The notes below the pieces were generated by a model. It had not been told where the DNA came from. It did not search any database and saw only the letters and a program-made list of their open reading frames with translations. Shown here one piece after another: positions 11,277 to 24,300 of a stretch of 64,000 nt of DNA. Source of the stretch: Siphonodentalium dalli. Its lineage: Eukaryota > Mollusca > Scaphopoda > Gadilida > Siphonodentaliidae. The translations under genes were made by a program, and so were the position numbers. The stretch is from contig CP136062.1 of assembly GCA_032622095.1 (NCBI GenBank), positions 161,442,875-161,506,874 on the forward strand, in the 5' to 3' direction. Each line of letters begins with the position of its first letter. Position 1 is the stretch's first letter.

Positions 11277-13250
11277 ATGGAACGCAACAAAATCAACATT
11301 CATTACTTATATTTACACTCAACCGAGTCAACTAACACAAGGGAGCCACCGATCTTTTCAGATAGAACTCATGCGTTTTTAAATGAAATTAAGACAAATG
11401 AAAATGAAATTTTTGAAATCCTAAAATGTCTTCCTATTAAAAAGGCAAACGGTCCTGATGGGATAAACAATAAATTGCTCAGGGAAACACGCAGCTCCAT
11501 CAGTAAACCCCTACGTTATATTTTTAATAAATCTTTTAAGAGCTGCTGTTTCCCCGAAGCATGGAAAAGGGCAAACATAATACCAATATTTAAAAATGGT
11601 GACCGTCATGATCCAAATAACTATCGTCCCATCTCATTAATAAGTTGTGTCGGTAAAATACTAGAAAAAGTAGTCTTCAACAAAGTCTTTAATCATTTAA
11701 ATATAAACAACCTACTATACAAATACCAATCCGGTTTTATACCAGGTCACAGTACTGAACAACAACTTATTGAAATATTTCACAATATACACCACGCTGT
11801 AGACACCGAACAAAGCACGTGTGCTGTTTTCTGCGACATCTCGAAAGCTTTTGACAAAGTATGGCACCAAGGTCTTTTACTTAAACTAAATCACTATGGA
11901 ATAACAGATACCTTGCTAAAATGGTTCAGAAATTATCTCGAAGGGCGGCAGCAAAGGGTGCAAATAAATTCTAGCTTTTCAAAATATTCTCCAATAACGG
12001 CAGGGGTCCCCCAAGGGTCTGTGGTCGGCCCTTTGCTCTTTTTAATCTACATAAATGATATTGCAGACAATATTAAATCGCATGTTAGGTTATACGCGGA
12101 CGACACATGCCTCATAAATTCCGATACGGACATACAAAACCTTGAACTAAGTGTAAATAAAGACATGGAAAACATAAAAAAGTGGGCCGATACATGGCTA
12201 GTGAAATTCAATAATTCTAAAACAAAATTACTATTTTTTACAAGTTCACAAAGCCCTGAGAGACCGAATATAATCTTTGATGGACTGCAACTCGAATATT
12301 CTAAACAACACACGCATCTAGGCATGGGCATAGATGACGACTTAACATGGGACAGTTATATAGAAAATGTATGTACTAGAGCTTATGCTAAACTATCCCA
12401 ATTACGAAGACTGAAGTATATTTTGAACCGAAAAACTCTTGAAATCCTCTATTTATCACACGTCCGTCCAATCATGGAATATGCGAGTAGTGTCTGGGCT
12501 GGAGCACCAGATAAGTTACTTAAAAAACTTGATGATGTAGAATACGAGGCTGCACGAATAATAAGTGGCTGCACGAGATCAGTATCACACAAACGTCTAC
12601 TAACAGAAATGGGTTGGGAAACACTCTCCGATAGAAGGCAATTAAAGCGTTTTTCACTTTTTCATAACATTGTCAATCACAAAGTGCCCAAATATTTAGT
12701 CGACTTACTTCCCCAAAAATTTTCTGACATAAGTGATCATGATACGAGATTTGCGTCGAACTTTATCCATTTTAAACCCAATTCCAAACGAATGGAGTCT
12801 ACATTCATGCCAACGTGTGTAAAAAACTGGAATGCAACCAAAATTGAGACTCGAGATCTCCGCCACCTTTGTTATGTAAACAAAATTAAACCTATAACAC
12901 CCAAACCACCAAAGTATTATTCTGTCGGAAAGCGGACTGATAACATATTTCACTGTAGATTACGATGTGAATGTAGCAACTTGCTATCCGATAAGGTTCT
13001 AAATCACATTGCAAATTCAAAAGACTGCAGCTGTGGAAACGGTGAAGAAAATGCCTTCCACTATTTTTTTGATTGCCACCTACATTCAATCCCAAGAATT
13101 CGTCTATTGAATAAATTACTTCCTTACAACATTTATTCATTAAAGATTTTGCTTTTTGGAGATCCTGCACTTCCTTATTGTGATAACTTGAAAATTTTCT
13201 TAGCTGTACAGTCATTCATACGCGAGACAAATCAGGATTTGTTTTACTAA
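11277..13250 (+). CDS. Non-LTR retrotransposon reverse transcriptase (5'-truncated ORF2)
   Basis: An open frame of 657 residues; the first ~19 residues are read from the flank, since the element begins at 11334. In order it shows the finger motif KKANGPDGIN, NNYRPISL, the palm motif DISKAFDKVWH, AGVPQGSVVGPLLF, the catalytic YADD at 12093-12104, and the thumb/connection region. At the C-terminus is a Cys/His-rich segment (RCECSNL ... CSCGNGEENAFHYFFDC) also present in the copy at 58.6 kb. The enzyme would prime reverse transcription of the element's RNA at a nicked target. The frame is intact from the truncation point to the stop, suggesting recent insertion, but without the endonuclease it is not autonomous. 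Confidence 0.9.
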   Translation: MERNKINIHYLYLHSTESTNTREPPIFSDRTHAFLNEIKTNENEIFEILKCLPIKKANGPDGINNKLLRETRSSISKPLRYIFNKSFKSCCFPEAWKRANIIPIFKNGDRHDPNNYRPISLISCVGKILEKVVFNKVFNHLNINNLLYKYQSGFIPGHSTEQQLIEIFHNIHHAVDTEQSTCAVFCDISKAFDKVWHQGLLLKLNHYGITDTLLKWFRNYLEGRQQRVQINSSFSKYSPITAGVPQGSVVGPLLFLIYINDIADNIKSHVRLYADDTCLINSDTDIQNLELSVNKDMENIKKWADTWLVKFNNSKTKLLFFTSSQSPERPNIIFDGLQLEYSKQHTHLGMGIDDDLTWDSYIENVCTRAYAKLSQLRRLKYILNRKTLEILYLSHVRPIMEYASSVWAGAPDKLLKKLDDVEYEAARIISGCTRSVSHKRLLTEMGWETLSDRRQLKRFSLFHNIVNHKVPKYLVDLLPQKFSDISDHDTRFASNFIHFKPNSKRMESTFMPTCVKNWNATKIETRDLRHLCYVNKIKPITPKPPKYYSVGKRTDNIFHCRLRCECSNLLSDKVLNHIANSKDCSCGNGEENAFHYFFDCHLHSIPRIRLLNKLLPYNIYSLKILLFGDPALPYCDNLKIFLAVQSFIRETNQDLFY

Positions 13251-13573
13251 CTCTGCTAAATAATGATACGTACAAGCCAGCAAGCGAAACAAAGAAACAA
13301 AGAAATCCGACTTTAAATCAAACACTTATACAAACTTATGACAAACTCGGGGGTGGGGGTGACCGGTGATATGTATATATGTTCAACTTGTTTTTGCTAG
13401 TCATGTTGCTTTGCCATTATTAATTATTTTATTTTTCAGTGTAATAACATATGGGAGAGGGGGGTACCCATAAGTGAGTCAGCACTTGTCCTCCAATCCC
13501 ATTGTCTGTATATACAATGTTTGTGTCATATATAATATGTTACATAAATTAGACAAATAAATATGTTTAAACT
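11334..13573 (+). mobile_element. 5'-truncated non-LTR retrotransposon (CR1/Jockey group), copy 1
   Basis: The insertion is bounded by the 13-bp direct repeat AACCGAGTCAACT at 11321-11333 and 13574-13586, a target-site duplication of the length typical of target-primed reverse transcription. Only the reverse transcriptase and C-terminal domain remain; the endonuclease is missing through 5' truncation at insertion. The 3' UTR ends GACAAATAAATATGTTTAAACT. It shares the phrase AGCACTTGTCCTCCAATCCC with the 3' end of the LINE at 58168-62414, so the two are related families or subfamilies. Confidence 0.9.
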
Positions 13574-13847
13574 AACCGAGTCAACTGGCAGATTAAAAGA
13601 GTTCTAAGCGTCCATTTCCAACGTTATTATCGTGGCTCGGAGCAAGTTGCGTCTACACAAAAATGGATGCAAGTTGGGGTCAGCGCGGTAATTTTGACCA
13701 ACCAACGTCCTGCATTCATGTTCCACAATAGGAATGCACTTGTGAGTGTAAATATAACTGTATGAACCCCGAAGGTAGCGGAGTTCATGCGGAGTTTGCT
13801 CAATTTTTATCGCGGTCAAAACCCATGACCATGTTGAATCCGCCGTT

Positions 13848-15761
13848 TATTATTTATATTTATGTACTTAAATTCATTATGAACTAGGATTGTCTGTCTT
13901 TCCCACTATTTATTCAACTTTAAATGAACGCATGGAGTTCAGTTCGGAGAGTTCGAATCCTCGCTTTTTCGAAAACCAAACATTGTGAGAATCCGAATAC
14001 GGAAAGCGGAAAAACGCAATTTCACAGTAAAGTCTACACATATGTCGAAATGTCTTGTTTAGCTTGTAATGAATGTAGACGTGTTGATTTCAAGAATGAT
14101 AATATCTGAAACTAACAATTAAGTTTCGGCTGTGGATAAGAAATTGACAACACGCCGTTCTACCATAATGATATATTTGTGAGGTCGGGGGAATATTTGT
14201 AGCAGGAAGGAAAATGATCAAACTCTACTGAGTAGCACGGTTATTTGAACATCAACGCTTAGTAACACGAAACGTATTGTATGGTCGCTCGGTTGTGCAT
14301 TTGTCTACGGTATTTCAGTATTAGTTGCAGTATAAAGCCATTGTGCAACAACTATGTGACCCACGGTGAAAGATCTCCGCACGTTGTACTTCTCGTGGTA
14401 ACAGTTGTGGGTTGTGTAATAAGAGGATGATGACTTTTAGATGTAGTAACAACACTGATTATAGACCAAAACAAATTTCTTGCCAAATCCGGACGTGCTG
14501 AATAGTCTAGCAGTCGTTCATGTCCGAAAATCCACGGTGATTTCCGGGATCAATGTGATCATAAACCTATGAACGACATTAAAAGTGACGTCACGTTACG
14601 TTCATAGGTTTATGAACACATTCGGCCGAATTCTGGTCCCTGGTCTAGACCAGGGTTTCATGTAAACTATAGTCTAGACCAGGCCGAAACCACGGTGATC
14701 GCGATGTGTTACCATACTTCGGAGCGAGTAAGCTGGGATTATTGGTCTGCACTGGTCCGTATTCTCGTCTTTTTGAAACTCAGGTTTACGTAAACCAAGG
14801 TTTGCCTTCTTATTGTCATTCAAGCCTTTGTCGGTCTGTTCATAATTCGAACCATGTGGTAACGTACAAGTTCTGGTAACAGAAACATAAGTATTTTTTG
14901 GAAGAATTTATCTTTATGTTAACCAAATTGTAATTGTGTTATATTTGTATGTCGTGTAGAGTAAAGATTATAATTATATATGAACTGGAGAACATTTAAT
15001 ATAATCCACAATTATGTGTGTTATAGGTAATAGTCTGCAACTGAGACCTAGTCCCCCCCTGGTCTGAGATTTTTGTATAAACCGAGACATGATCCTGAGA
15101 CGAGAATAGCGAAGTCTGGTTTCGAGAATATATTTATGGTGCAGAACTCTATTACGGATTATTAGTTTGATTGTAAGCCAGTCATTCGCACGATGGTGAA
15201 TAGTTTGAGCAATCACAAGCTGGCTTTTAACTGGACATTAGAAATGATCTAGTGTCACTGTGTTTTATATAATGTCACCTATCATAACTGTAACAACCAT
15301 GCGTGCGTGTACCCCGGCAATTTGCTGTGGATGAGCATGGGCGACCCGGCATAACAGTGAATGGCACATCGGATTTTCATCTTGCATCGCATGGGCGGGA
15401 TGCGGGCTTTCCCGGCGTATTCATAAAATGGACGTTGGAATGCATCTTAATGGGGATTACTCGTACCGCCCATTCACGTAGATTATTCCAGTATTTTGAA
15501 CAAGAATAATACTGATGTTTTAAGAAAAAAAAAAACAGTAAAGACGAAAAAAAAAATTACAAACAAAAAACAGAAATTTTTTTATAAAAAACAAAAAAAA
15601 CAAAAGAATTTGTTTTCAAAAACATTAAAATAAAATGAAAAACATAACAAAAATAGAAGAAAAAAAAATCAAAATATATAAATTTATGATTCTTTTATTT
15701 AAACGCATTTGTTGAAAAATAAATACAAGAATGGAATTTACTATCTTGTGTCCCTAGAAAT
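13848..15761. other. Intergenic with inverted repeats; A-rich tract 15515-15670
   Basis: No gene was recognised. A perfect 17-bp hairpin (TCATAAACCTATGAACG at 14559-14575, complement at 14599-14615) lies next to the left copy of a 30-bp inverted repeat described separately. A poly-A-rich tract occupies about 15515-15670. Confidence 0.4.
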
Positions 15762-16756
15762 GTCGGGGGCCCCGGTGGTTCATTCGGTAGAGTGTCAGGT
15801 GCATTACACCGTCCTAGGCCGTCCAGCGCTGACGAAGCTGGTTCGAACCCCGTCATACGGAGGGTGACCGGAATCGTGTATCTGGGCAAGTTTGTCAGTT
15901 GCTTTCCGGGGATCGGTGGTTTCTACACGCAGTGAGACGATTTCTCGGTGAAATTAAGCCTCTGCGTGGTCTTTCCTCCACCCGTAAAATTGACAACGTC
16001 GTGTGTGGCCTAGCGGCTAGATCGACGATAAACCATAACAAACCAAACCAAACCCTAGAAATCTCTGAGAAATTCTTATTTTAACGTACATTTTGTTAAT
16101 CGTCCTTGTTCCAATAATGTCTTACCATTTGGATTCTTGGAAATTGGAATGATGGCAACTGAAATGATGGGCGCAATTGTTTTAGCCCATTATATGTTTG
16201 GGTCGAGATTTAAAAGGGCGGTCTCTGAGACTGATTATTCGGTGCATGGGGAGGTGGTGTAAACAATGTATAGCCACTTATAGGCCATGGGTGGTTCCAT
16301 CGGCCGTGAAACAAGTTTTTTTTTACTCAACTAAAACATTTACTTAAACCGCTGACATCAAAATAGGTTATCATAATAAATAAACATAAAGGTATGGTCG
16401 TGGCGACATGGGAACTTGGGGTGTCTCAACCCCCAACTTAGGATGGAGCGGATTGGAAATATGGACAACACACCCACTATCCACATGGAGACACTCTAAT
16501 CACACGCCTGTAAAGACGACACACCGCTCGTGTTCGGTGATAACCCGTTACATTAATGCTCAACTATTCGCGACGTGAACGCAATCATATTCTTCGAGCA
16601 CCAAGCGTGCCTTTGTCCGTCGATACACCGATCGTCGTTGATTGAACAATAATCCGCCTAATCTAAATCGAGACCAGGTGGTTTCGCGATACCAGGTCCA
16701 GACATGGAACACCGTGATTATTAGGGTGGTCTAGACCAGGGACCAGAATTCGGCCG
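14623..16756. repeat. Perfect 30-bp inverted repeat pair 2.1 kb apart
   Basis: The 30 bases at 14623-14652 (beginning CGGCCGAATTCTGG) are the exact reverse complement of 16727-16756, and each contains the palindrome TGGTCTAGACCA. Weaker similarity follows on the inner side (AACCAC and CACGGTG phrases). They may be the ends of a decayed DNA transposon whose interior holds the SINE at 15762-16052. No transposase frame is visible between them. Confidence 0.6.
15762..16052 (+). mobile_element. tRNA-derived SINE with target-site duplication
   Basis: The 5' region has an RNA polymerase III A box (TGGTTCATTCGGTAGAGT, 15776-15793) and a B box (GGTTCGAACCCC, 15840-15851) at tRNA-like spacing. A 3' body follows with TTTCCTCCACCCGTAAA and CGACGATAAACCATAACA, ending in an AACCAAACC tail. 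The 10-bp direct repeat CCCTAGAAAT at 15752-15761 and 16053-16062 flanks it exactly. The 3' body resembles the conserved central domain of widespread invertebrate SINEs (Meta/Ceph type) from memory; that is inference. The minus-strand open frame over the head is antisense and not a gene. Confidence 0.85.
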
Positions 16757-19629
16757 ATTGACTCAGGGGGCGTGTCTACCGTAACGCTACGGGGAAATCG
16801 GAAGCGATATTAGGTGTATGTAAATATATACCAATGTTTGTAGTTAACAAGACAAAACCTAGATAAAATCAAATTATTATTATTATACATGTACATTTAT
16901 ATTACTGTTCAACGGGGGCGGCAGGTAGACAACCCTCTTGGTTATGCTGTTCCCGATAGCTCGTTGCATGTTATATTATTACACTGTATAGATAATTGTA
17001 TAAACTATATGAATGAGATATGAATATATAATCATAGGCCCATTTAATTCTGGAACGCCCAGATAACATTATACACAACACATTCCATATTATATACCAT
17101 TTGGAAGAGGGACCAAATATATATATATATTCCACCAGTATACGGAACAGATGTGGCTTAGGGGCGTCGCTAGGTGATATATATTCTCATATTCATTCCA
17201 AAACATCCCCGTTGTCAGCCCAGAATGTATCATAATTCAAACAATGATATAGAATTATTCCCCTTCCATTGAGAATAACAGGTTTAATGTATAGTCCGGA
17301 TCAAATTGAGCACACCTCGGTACATAAAAAAAAAACATGTCCCCAGTTTATTCGACTGGATCAGTTGATAATACAATGTTTTGGAGCTTCCCTTTTCAAA
17401 TGGTATATAATACGGAATGTGTTGTATATAATGTGGTCTGGTGATTCGAAAATTAAGTGAGAAATGCCAATTCACAACTATAAATTATATTTCATGGATC
17501 TGATCTAAGTCAAACACTGAAAAGGCAACCATTTTGGTGAAAACACCTGTTTTTGGCCAAAATCCAACCATTATGCATTGCTGATGCCTAGTAACCTCAT
17601 GGGAAACTGATTACTATACATCTATTTAGATTGGACATACATCAGACCATGTAATTGCTAGAACATATACCATTTGTGGTGGAATTTCTGTTCAATGTTT
17701 TATTTAAAAAATAAAATTATCTAAGGTCGCGATCTATTTCTATCAAGCAACAAGACACTGAAGTTCTCAGAATGCCAGGCATTTTGGGCATATAGTCCAT
17801 TGTTAACTTATATCATTTCGTTGTTAAATTGGCAAATTAGTAACAATAACACCAGATTCTGACAATTGTTACCACATTTTGGGGTTAATTCACACCTATC
17901 GGATCAGAACATTGCTTGTGCTCGATGGTTTAGTTCATGTTTATGATTTGATCATGAAAATTTGACCAGTAGGCATTTGAAAAATGGCGGTGCTTGTGGT
18001 GTTTTTGTGTGCGGGTTAGGACATGTGAGGTGTACTGGTCAGAGCAAAGGTTTCATGATTTTGTTGTACGGCTTAGAGCAATAAATTAGCTGCAATATTA
18101 TCGTGCTCCGGTTTACATCAGTAAATGCAAAATGATGTTGAATCATTTTGACAATTCGAGATGGCCTATATCTCTTTTTGGAAAGACTCCATGCAGCTAC
18201 AAAAACACATATTTCCATGACATACGTTTGCAGAACTATAAAAAAAATAAAAATAAACAAGAACAGTAGATTGTATTATATTTACCAGAACAAAGGTTTT
18301 TTGCTCAATGGGTTCTTGAGAATGTTCTTTATAAATAATAATAATATAATATAATTATGATTACGTTATATGGTATTATACTTATTTAACTTGAAAGTGT
18401 TTAAAATATTGATTTCGATAACAAAATTGAAATGTCCTAAAAACATTCCGTCACGTTTCCTGAACAAAATATTTTATCGGATTCAAAGTGTGTTTTTGCT
18501 ACATACCGAATATGCAACGAAGAGATACATCATCTTCAATTGACGCAAGTCTATCACATGATTATTAGCCATTTTCGATATGAACCGCAGCTTTAAACTG
18601 TAGACCGTTGCTATGGCAACCATTTTGGTGAAAAAACATGTTTGTTTTGCCAAAATCCAGCCATTGTGCATTGCTATGCCTAGTAACCCCATGGGAGACT
18701 GTTCACGAAGCGTCTATTTAGATTGGACATGCATCAATACGTGTTAGAACATATACAATTTGTTGTGGAATTTGTGTACAATATTTTATTTCAAAAATAA
18801 AATTGGGCTTGGCAAAACAATACTCGGTTATTTCTTATATATATATATGTTGCATTTAGAGGATACCAGCAACTTGACTATAAATGTAGGGCAGGGAATT
18901 CTGGGATAGCGCTCCTATAACGAGTTCAGTGAATAGCCACCTTTTGAACAAATACTGATATTAATACCCTGTTTAGTGATAATAAATTAAGCAACATAAT
19001 AAACTCGTTCATGACACTGAGAACAAATTGTTTGGATGTTGATTCCCGTTTTGATTACCCATACATGATATATCCTCCTGGTATATTAGCAAGAATGTTA
19101 GTATTTGGCGAACTTTAAGCTACCTTAAAATTCCTGGACAACCGTTGCTATGGATAAACCCGATTACGCAAGTGCAACACCATAAATATTTTGTGAACAG
19201 TGATAGGCTGGCACTGAACGGGCTTCGCAAACAATAGGCACACATTCTATTCATTCTAGTTCTTCAAAATATCCACTTATACACAAGTAGGCATTGTTAT
19301 AGGTCAGAGTTTCTATGATGCATATTAATTTATATTAGCAACACGTTGTGGTTTCAGGTATGTGTATGCTTCTCTTCGAACCTGTTATAGAATGTGAGCC
19401 AAACAATCCTATCATCCGAATATTTTATGAAATCTTCACAGACTGGACTGAAGGATGAAACTGCAACTTTGTATATAATTACTGTTGGGATTGGGAAGCA
19501 ATAGTGGAGGAAATCGGGCTAAAACTTATGTATGAGGAAAACTAGTTTCCATGGAAACAACATTAAATATTTGGTTAATGACCTATAAACATTAATGTCA
19601 ATGACTTTTTAACTCAAATTAGTTTGAGG
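16757..19629. other. Intergenic with a diverged direct repeat pair
   Basis: No gene was recognised. About 195 bp at 17524-17719 recurs at 18615-18805 in the same orientation, with many substitutions. Shared phrases are GGCAACCATTTTGGTGAAAA, TGCCTAGTAACC and TCTATTTAGATTGGACAT, ending TTTTATTT..AAAAATAAAATT. This is either a dispersed repeat with two nearby copies or a local duplication. Confidence 0.55.
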
Positions 19630-20645
19630 TATTGTCATGGTTTGGCGTCCGTCGTCCGTCCATCCGTCAACAATTTATGTTAGCACACCCTACATGTCAC
19701 ATATCTTATCTTATCGTCACCAAACTTCATATGGATCATCAGGGTGACCTCTATATAGGAATCTTACTTTTCCCCCGAAATTCATTAAAAACATGGCCGC
19801 CAGCAGCCATCTTGGGTTTCAAATATGAATCTATCAGAACACCCCTACAGCCCGCATGTATTGGAACATTATTTTAAAGCCATCTTGGTTTTTATTCTTT
19901 AGCACACTCTACAGATTACATTCCTCATCCAATCACCACCAAACATCATATGGATCATCGAGATGACTTCTAGAAGCCACCTCCCTTTTTTCCGAAGTTC
20001 GTTAAAAATATGGCTGCCAGTGGCCATCTGTACGACTAAATTCTTTAGCCAACCCTACAGGTAACATCTGTCATCCGATCGTCACAAAACTTCGTATGCA
20101 TTGTCGGGGTGACCGCTAGAAGGGAGTCTCCTTTTTCCCGAAATTCGCTAAAATACATGGCCACCAGGAGCCATCTTCGATTTCAGATTTAAATTAATCG
20201 GCACACCCTGCAGCTCGCAGTTCAGAAGATTTGCAGGGATGAACGATTTTCAATGAAAAACATGGCCGCCGGAAGCCATCTTGAATTTTACTCTTTGCAT
20301 CACTAAATCCTTAAGCTCACCCCACAGAGCACATTCCTCATCCGATCAACACCAAACGTCATATGAATCCTCGGGTTTTCCTCTAGATGGCTGCTTACCA
20401 TTTTGTATGAATTATGTTAAAAATACGGCTGCCAGTGGCAATTGTACTCGTTGAATGAGTATGACAATCCTTCTGCGCAGCCAAGAGGCCATGGATCTTC
20501 TGGGTGACCTCTAGGTGGGAGCTATTTCAGATTTGAATCTTTCTAGTAGTATTACTGCATCCTTTGGCACTCCCTGCAGCCAAAGTTTTCATCCTATTAA
20601 TCCCCAACTGTTTTTGCATCTTCATGGTAACCTCTAGTTACTTAA
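19630..20645. repeat. Diverged tandem array, irregular ~100-220-bp period
   Basis: Phrases recur in the same order with substitutions and indels: ACACCCTACAG, then ATCCGATCGTCACCAAACTT, GGATCATC..GGTGACCTCTAG, TTTTTCCCGAAATTCGTTAA, and AAACATGGCCGCCAG..GCCATCTT. The last of these is near 19788, 20008, 20152, 20258 and 20417. The array opens with GGCGTCCGTCGTCCGTCCAT. No intact frame runs through it. It is an old tandem expansion or the core of a decayed element. Confidence 0.6.
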
Positions 20646-20739
20646 GCATATAAACTGTCCGATTTCCATATCGCTCTATTGACTGTAATATATGGCATGA
20701 TCCCATATCCAAGTTGAGCTACAGTGTCATTGACCCGAA

Positions 20740-21335
20740 CTTTGAAGCGTTCCTATACAATATACTAAGACCTTAGTGGAAAATACACCACGTTCCGAGG
20801 ATAGCGGCCGAATAGCAATCTGAACGGTTCCTTAGTCTTCAGCTGTCAATCCGAATACACCCCTTATTGTTCAAAGACTAGTTTGAACGCTCCATTTGGG
20901 GCATGAATGCTAGGACAGACTACTGTACAGTACACCCATGTCGAAGCAGCCTAATTTCGCTTAACACGGTGAGGTTGGACACCTGAGTGATTTCTTAATT
21001 TGTAAGATAATTACCCCGGAATATTGATAGCGTTCCTATACAAAATAATAAGACTTAACAGAGAAATATACCATTCTCCGAGGATAGGTTGGGCTCATTG
21101 GCCACCTGAGTTTTTCAGAAGTTTGTGAGGGATTGTTTAGCATTCATTCTATATAAATGAAAAGTTAAGCGTTCATGACTAGCGGTTGAATAACAACCTG
21201 AACGGTTCCTTATTCTTCAGCTGTCAATCCGAATACATCCTTATTGTTCAAAGACTAATTTGAACGCCCCATTTGAAGAATGAATGCTAGTACAGTACCC
21301 CCAAGTCGAAGCAGCCTCATCCGCTTAACGCTGCG
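20740..21335. repeat. Local direct duplication (~160 bp, plus a partial third copy)
   Basis: 20801-20970 and 21180-21330 share an ordered set of phrases (TAGCGG..GAATA, CTGAACGGTTCCTTA, TTCAGCTGTCAATCCGAATA, TTATTGTTCAAAGACTA, GTCGAAGCAGCCT). A short upstream part (TCCTATACAA..AATA..AAGAC) is present before the first copy and again at about 21030-21085. Nothing coding was recognised. Confidence 0.6.
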
Positions 21336-24300
21336 ATCTGCCCATTCAAAATCACGTTGACTTACCTCAAATCGCCGACGTCTAAACGCGGCGACGTCTC
21401 CGCGATATTGAGTGGAAAGGATTAGAATCCAATGAGCATCGCTACTTTTTCGCCGTAAATCGCTTGTGCCGCGAATGCTACTAACGCTACAAATAGACGA
21501 TCTGATGTGTTGGACTTTATGATATGGCATCCATACGTGTACAGCAGATAAGAATTTCTGTCATCGTAAAGGTGAGAAAGATATACGCATAGACCATGGA
21601 GCTTACAATTACGATATGACCCCAGACATCTGAACCGATTTCAACCAAATTGTGTGCGGTGGCTCTGGATACCCCGGTGGATGTTATAACGACGCTAGTT
21701 GTTTTTCGTTAAATTTTTATTCAAAAAGTTTGTTTTAATTTCTTGTTGTTAAATTGAGCAAGTAGTACAATCTTTATAATTTCTTTTAAATAATGTTTTT
21801 TTTATGAACAAGATCAACATGTGCCAATTCGCGCACTAAGGGGCTTGTGGTCCCTATGCCGCTCAATAAATGATCACTATGGAAACCTGTTTCAGCTAGT
21901 GTTAATATATGAAGGAAACATAAGCGCCCTTTATCTTTTGCGAAATGTCATATATGTATCTGAGAATAAGTGAATGTTCCATCTCATTTTATATATTTAT
22001 GTACCAAAATATCTTACAGTCATTACATTCAATATGTGTGAACAATTAAAGAGCAAGTAATTTAATCTAAAAGAGAGGAAAACATTTTTTTTTCTTCAAA
22101 ATGTTTTGATTTAAATAAAAAGAAAAAAAGATCAAAATGTGGAAAACTGTGACAGGAGTTACATGTAGTTAGTTGCGCAACACGTGGACAAACATTTGAC
22201 TAACCCAATTGCAACTTAGTCTTATTGACAATTTTTTTTCTTCAGTGCAGCTGTTGGTTATTGGTGCATCGATTGAAGGTGATTATAATACAAAACTTAC
22301 ACGTATTGTCAACATATCCTAGTACAAATAAATTCATATTGGACCTAAATATTCGCATAAGTTCATATTTGACTTAAATCGTGCCAACGAAAAAAGTTAG
22401 ATTCATTATTGTCAATATTGACTTATTTCATATGGAACTAGTCCCATATTGGATTGTTTTAAAACACGCGTGTTGTGTCAATATAGCGCGTATATTGAGG
22501 TTAAATAATGCCAATATGAGCTTATTTAACTCATTAAAATGTGATCGTTATGTTCTTATTTTGACGAGAACAGACTGGTGCTGTTGTAAATGTTGAATTT
22601 CTAAAATAGTGTTTTGAGTGGAAATAAATATCTCATTCGTGACTCATTGGATAATTTTTGATACATGCACCCACATCATTCTATCATCTGTGTACTCTTA
22701 TATCAGAACAATTGGTTTAAAACGTAGCTTTGGTCGAGCATATACTTTATAGAGCAAAACTATATCGCACAAGAATATCAGTAATTGCTTTAGTCTGTCT
22801 GGACTTAGTATGCTGGCGAAAACTGTGGACTATCGACAAAGGCACTGCCGATGGTCTGTTGTTCAGACTAAACTCTCACTCACGAGGATGCCTCACCGAC
22901 AGCGCTACGTACTGCGTGATCAGTATGACATTACCACTGGTAGCGGCCTAAATAGTAGCCTGTATCGAGCCACTGGCTACCTCAGCAAACACCTGTACAC
23001 ACCATACTGTGTTTTAACTAATACAAAATCGTAGGCCCCCAATGTTTTTTCTTGAGGACACAATTGTCACGGTTATTCACGCTGTTGGTGTAGGATTGTT
23101 ATATATGACAACTTCAGAAATTAGCAGTTTTCCGGGCACTTAGTATCGAACGTGTATTTCCTTTTTTGAAAACAATGAAAACTGGTCCAGCCAGTTACAA
23201 CGATTTAAATGCAGACGGGAAACCACATTGCAGTTCTATGTGTCGATAACTTCCTGTTGATCTCCCCGAGACAAAATCCATACATGGCACTGGCAGGACC
23301 ACCATCCGATGATTTTCAATCTTTGAAATAAATTTTGAATGGATAAACCCACACACATGGATTGAAATAAATGGATTGGACTTTATCACTAATGGTGTGG
23401 TCATTGTTTATTGGGAAGAGCAATTTCTCACCTTAGAGTTGGGCAATGGCCTGGTCACATGTTCGTAAAATCTTTCACAAAAGTAATAAGCATCCTATGC
23501 ATATGATATATGGCTTAATATAAAGGCTATGATTTCCAGAATGTAACAGCATATCAATATGATGCAACAAAATGAGAAAGGTTCCTCATAATGACAAATC
23601 AAAGGACATGAAGTGATAAAAACAGCAATTTTTACAATGACATTGACCTTACACAGTGACCTTTCACAGTGACATTGACCCTTGAGATCAGTACTGGCGG
23701 TTTGCTTGGAAAATATATACATATAAATATTATTCATAACTATATCCACGAATAAGTCCAACGTTATCACTAAAAATACTTCATATATGATCATTTTCCA
23801 GAATTCTCATAAATCACGTACTGTTGCCATGGTAACGCCATTTTTGACGCAACTAAGCGACAGTAAGCTTGTCAATATTGATTTCCAATGTCTCCAGTAT
23901 ATGGGCTTTACGAAAAATATGTTACCCAAAATCCCCAATTTTGTTTACGAAACCCATTTTTTTATAAACAAATGACAGGCTACTATGTGAATTTTACTCT
24001 CCAGTTCGAAGTTTGATAATTTTTCAGCGTTTACTGCAAAGTAGATTAGCCGAAACATATTGTATTCGTCGTTCGTGATAATTAGTGAGCGATGTGTTAT
24101 CGCTTCGTACGTGACCAATGAAAAGAGGTCACGCTGTAACTATTGTTACATAATTATAGAGATTGTGGTGTCATTTCTAGCCAAAGCGTTTGTCGACCGT
24201 GTGAGATGTGGCTTCTCAATGCTTAATAGCAATGTATAATATAGCCCATATGCAGAGGCGGACTGGGCCGAAAAACCGGCCCGGGAAATCAATATAATAC

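Larger units (their letters stand above)
11109..13847. mobile_element. Foldback/MITE-type element with ~46-bp terminal inverted repeats, split by a LINE
   Basis: The left end (11109-11158) starting AACGGCGGATTCAA is the inverted complement, with a few mismatches, of the right end (13800-13847) ending TTGAATCCGCCGTT. Inside the left half is a second strong hairpin: about 60-bp arms at roughly 11170-11235 and 11245-11305 around TCTGACATTTT. A LINE (11334-13573) was inserted later. Without it the element would be about 490 bp. No coding capacity of its own is seen. The superfamily is unknown because no clear target duplication was found. Confidence 0.65.

Noticed and set aside
15764-15860. A tRNA gene
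   Set aside because: A and B boxes are present, but the sequence does not fold into a clear cloverleaf and continues into a 3' body with tail and target duplication, so it is the head of a SINE.
17269-17475. Overlapping 63-residue frames on both strands
   Set aside because: Chance open frames in AT-rich DNA, no domain or splice context.
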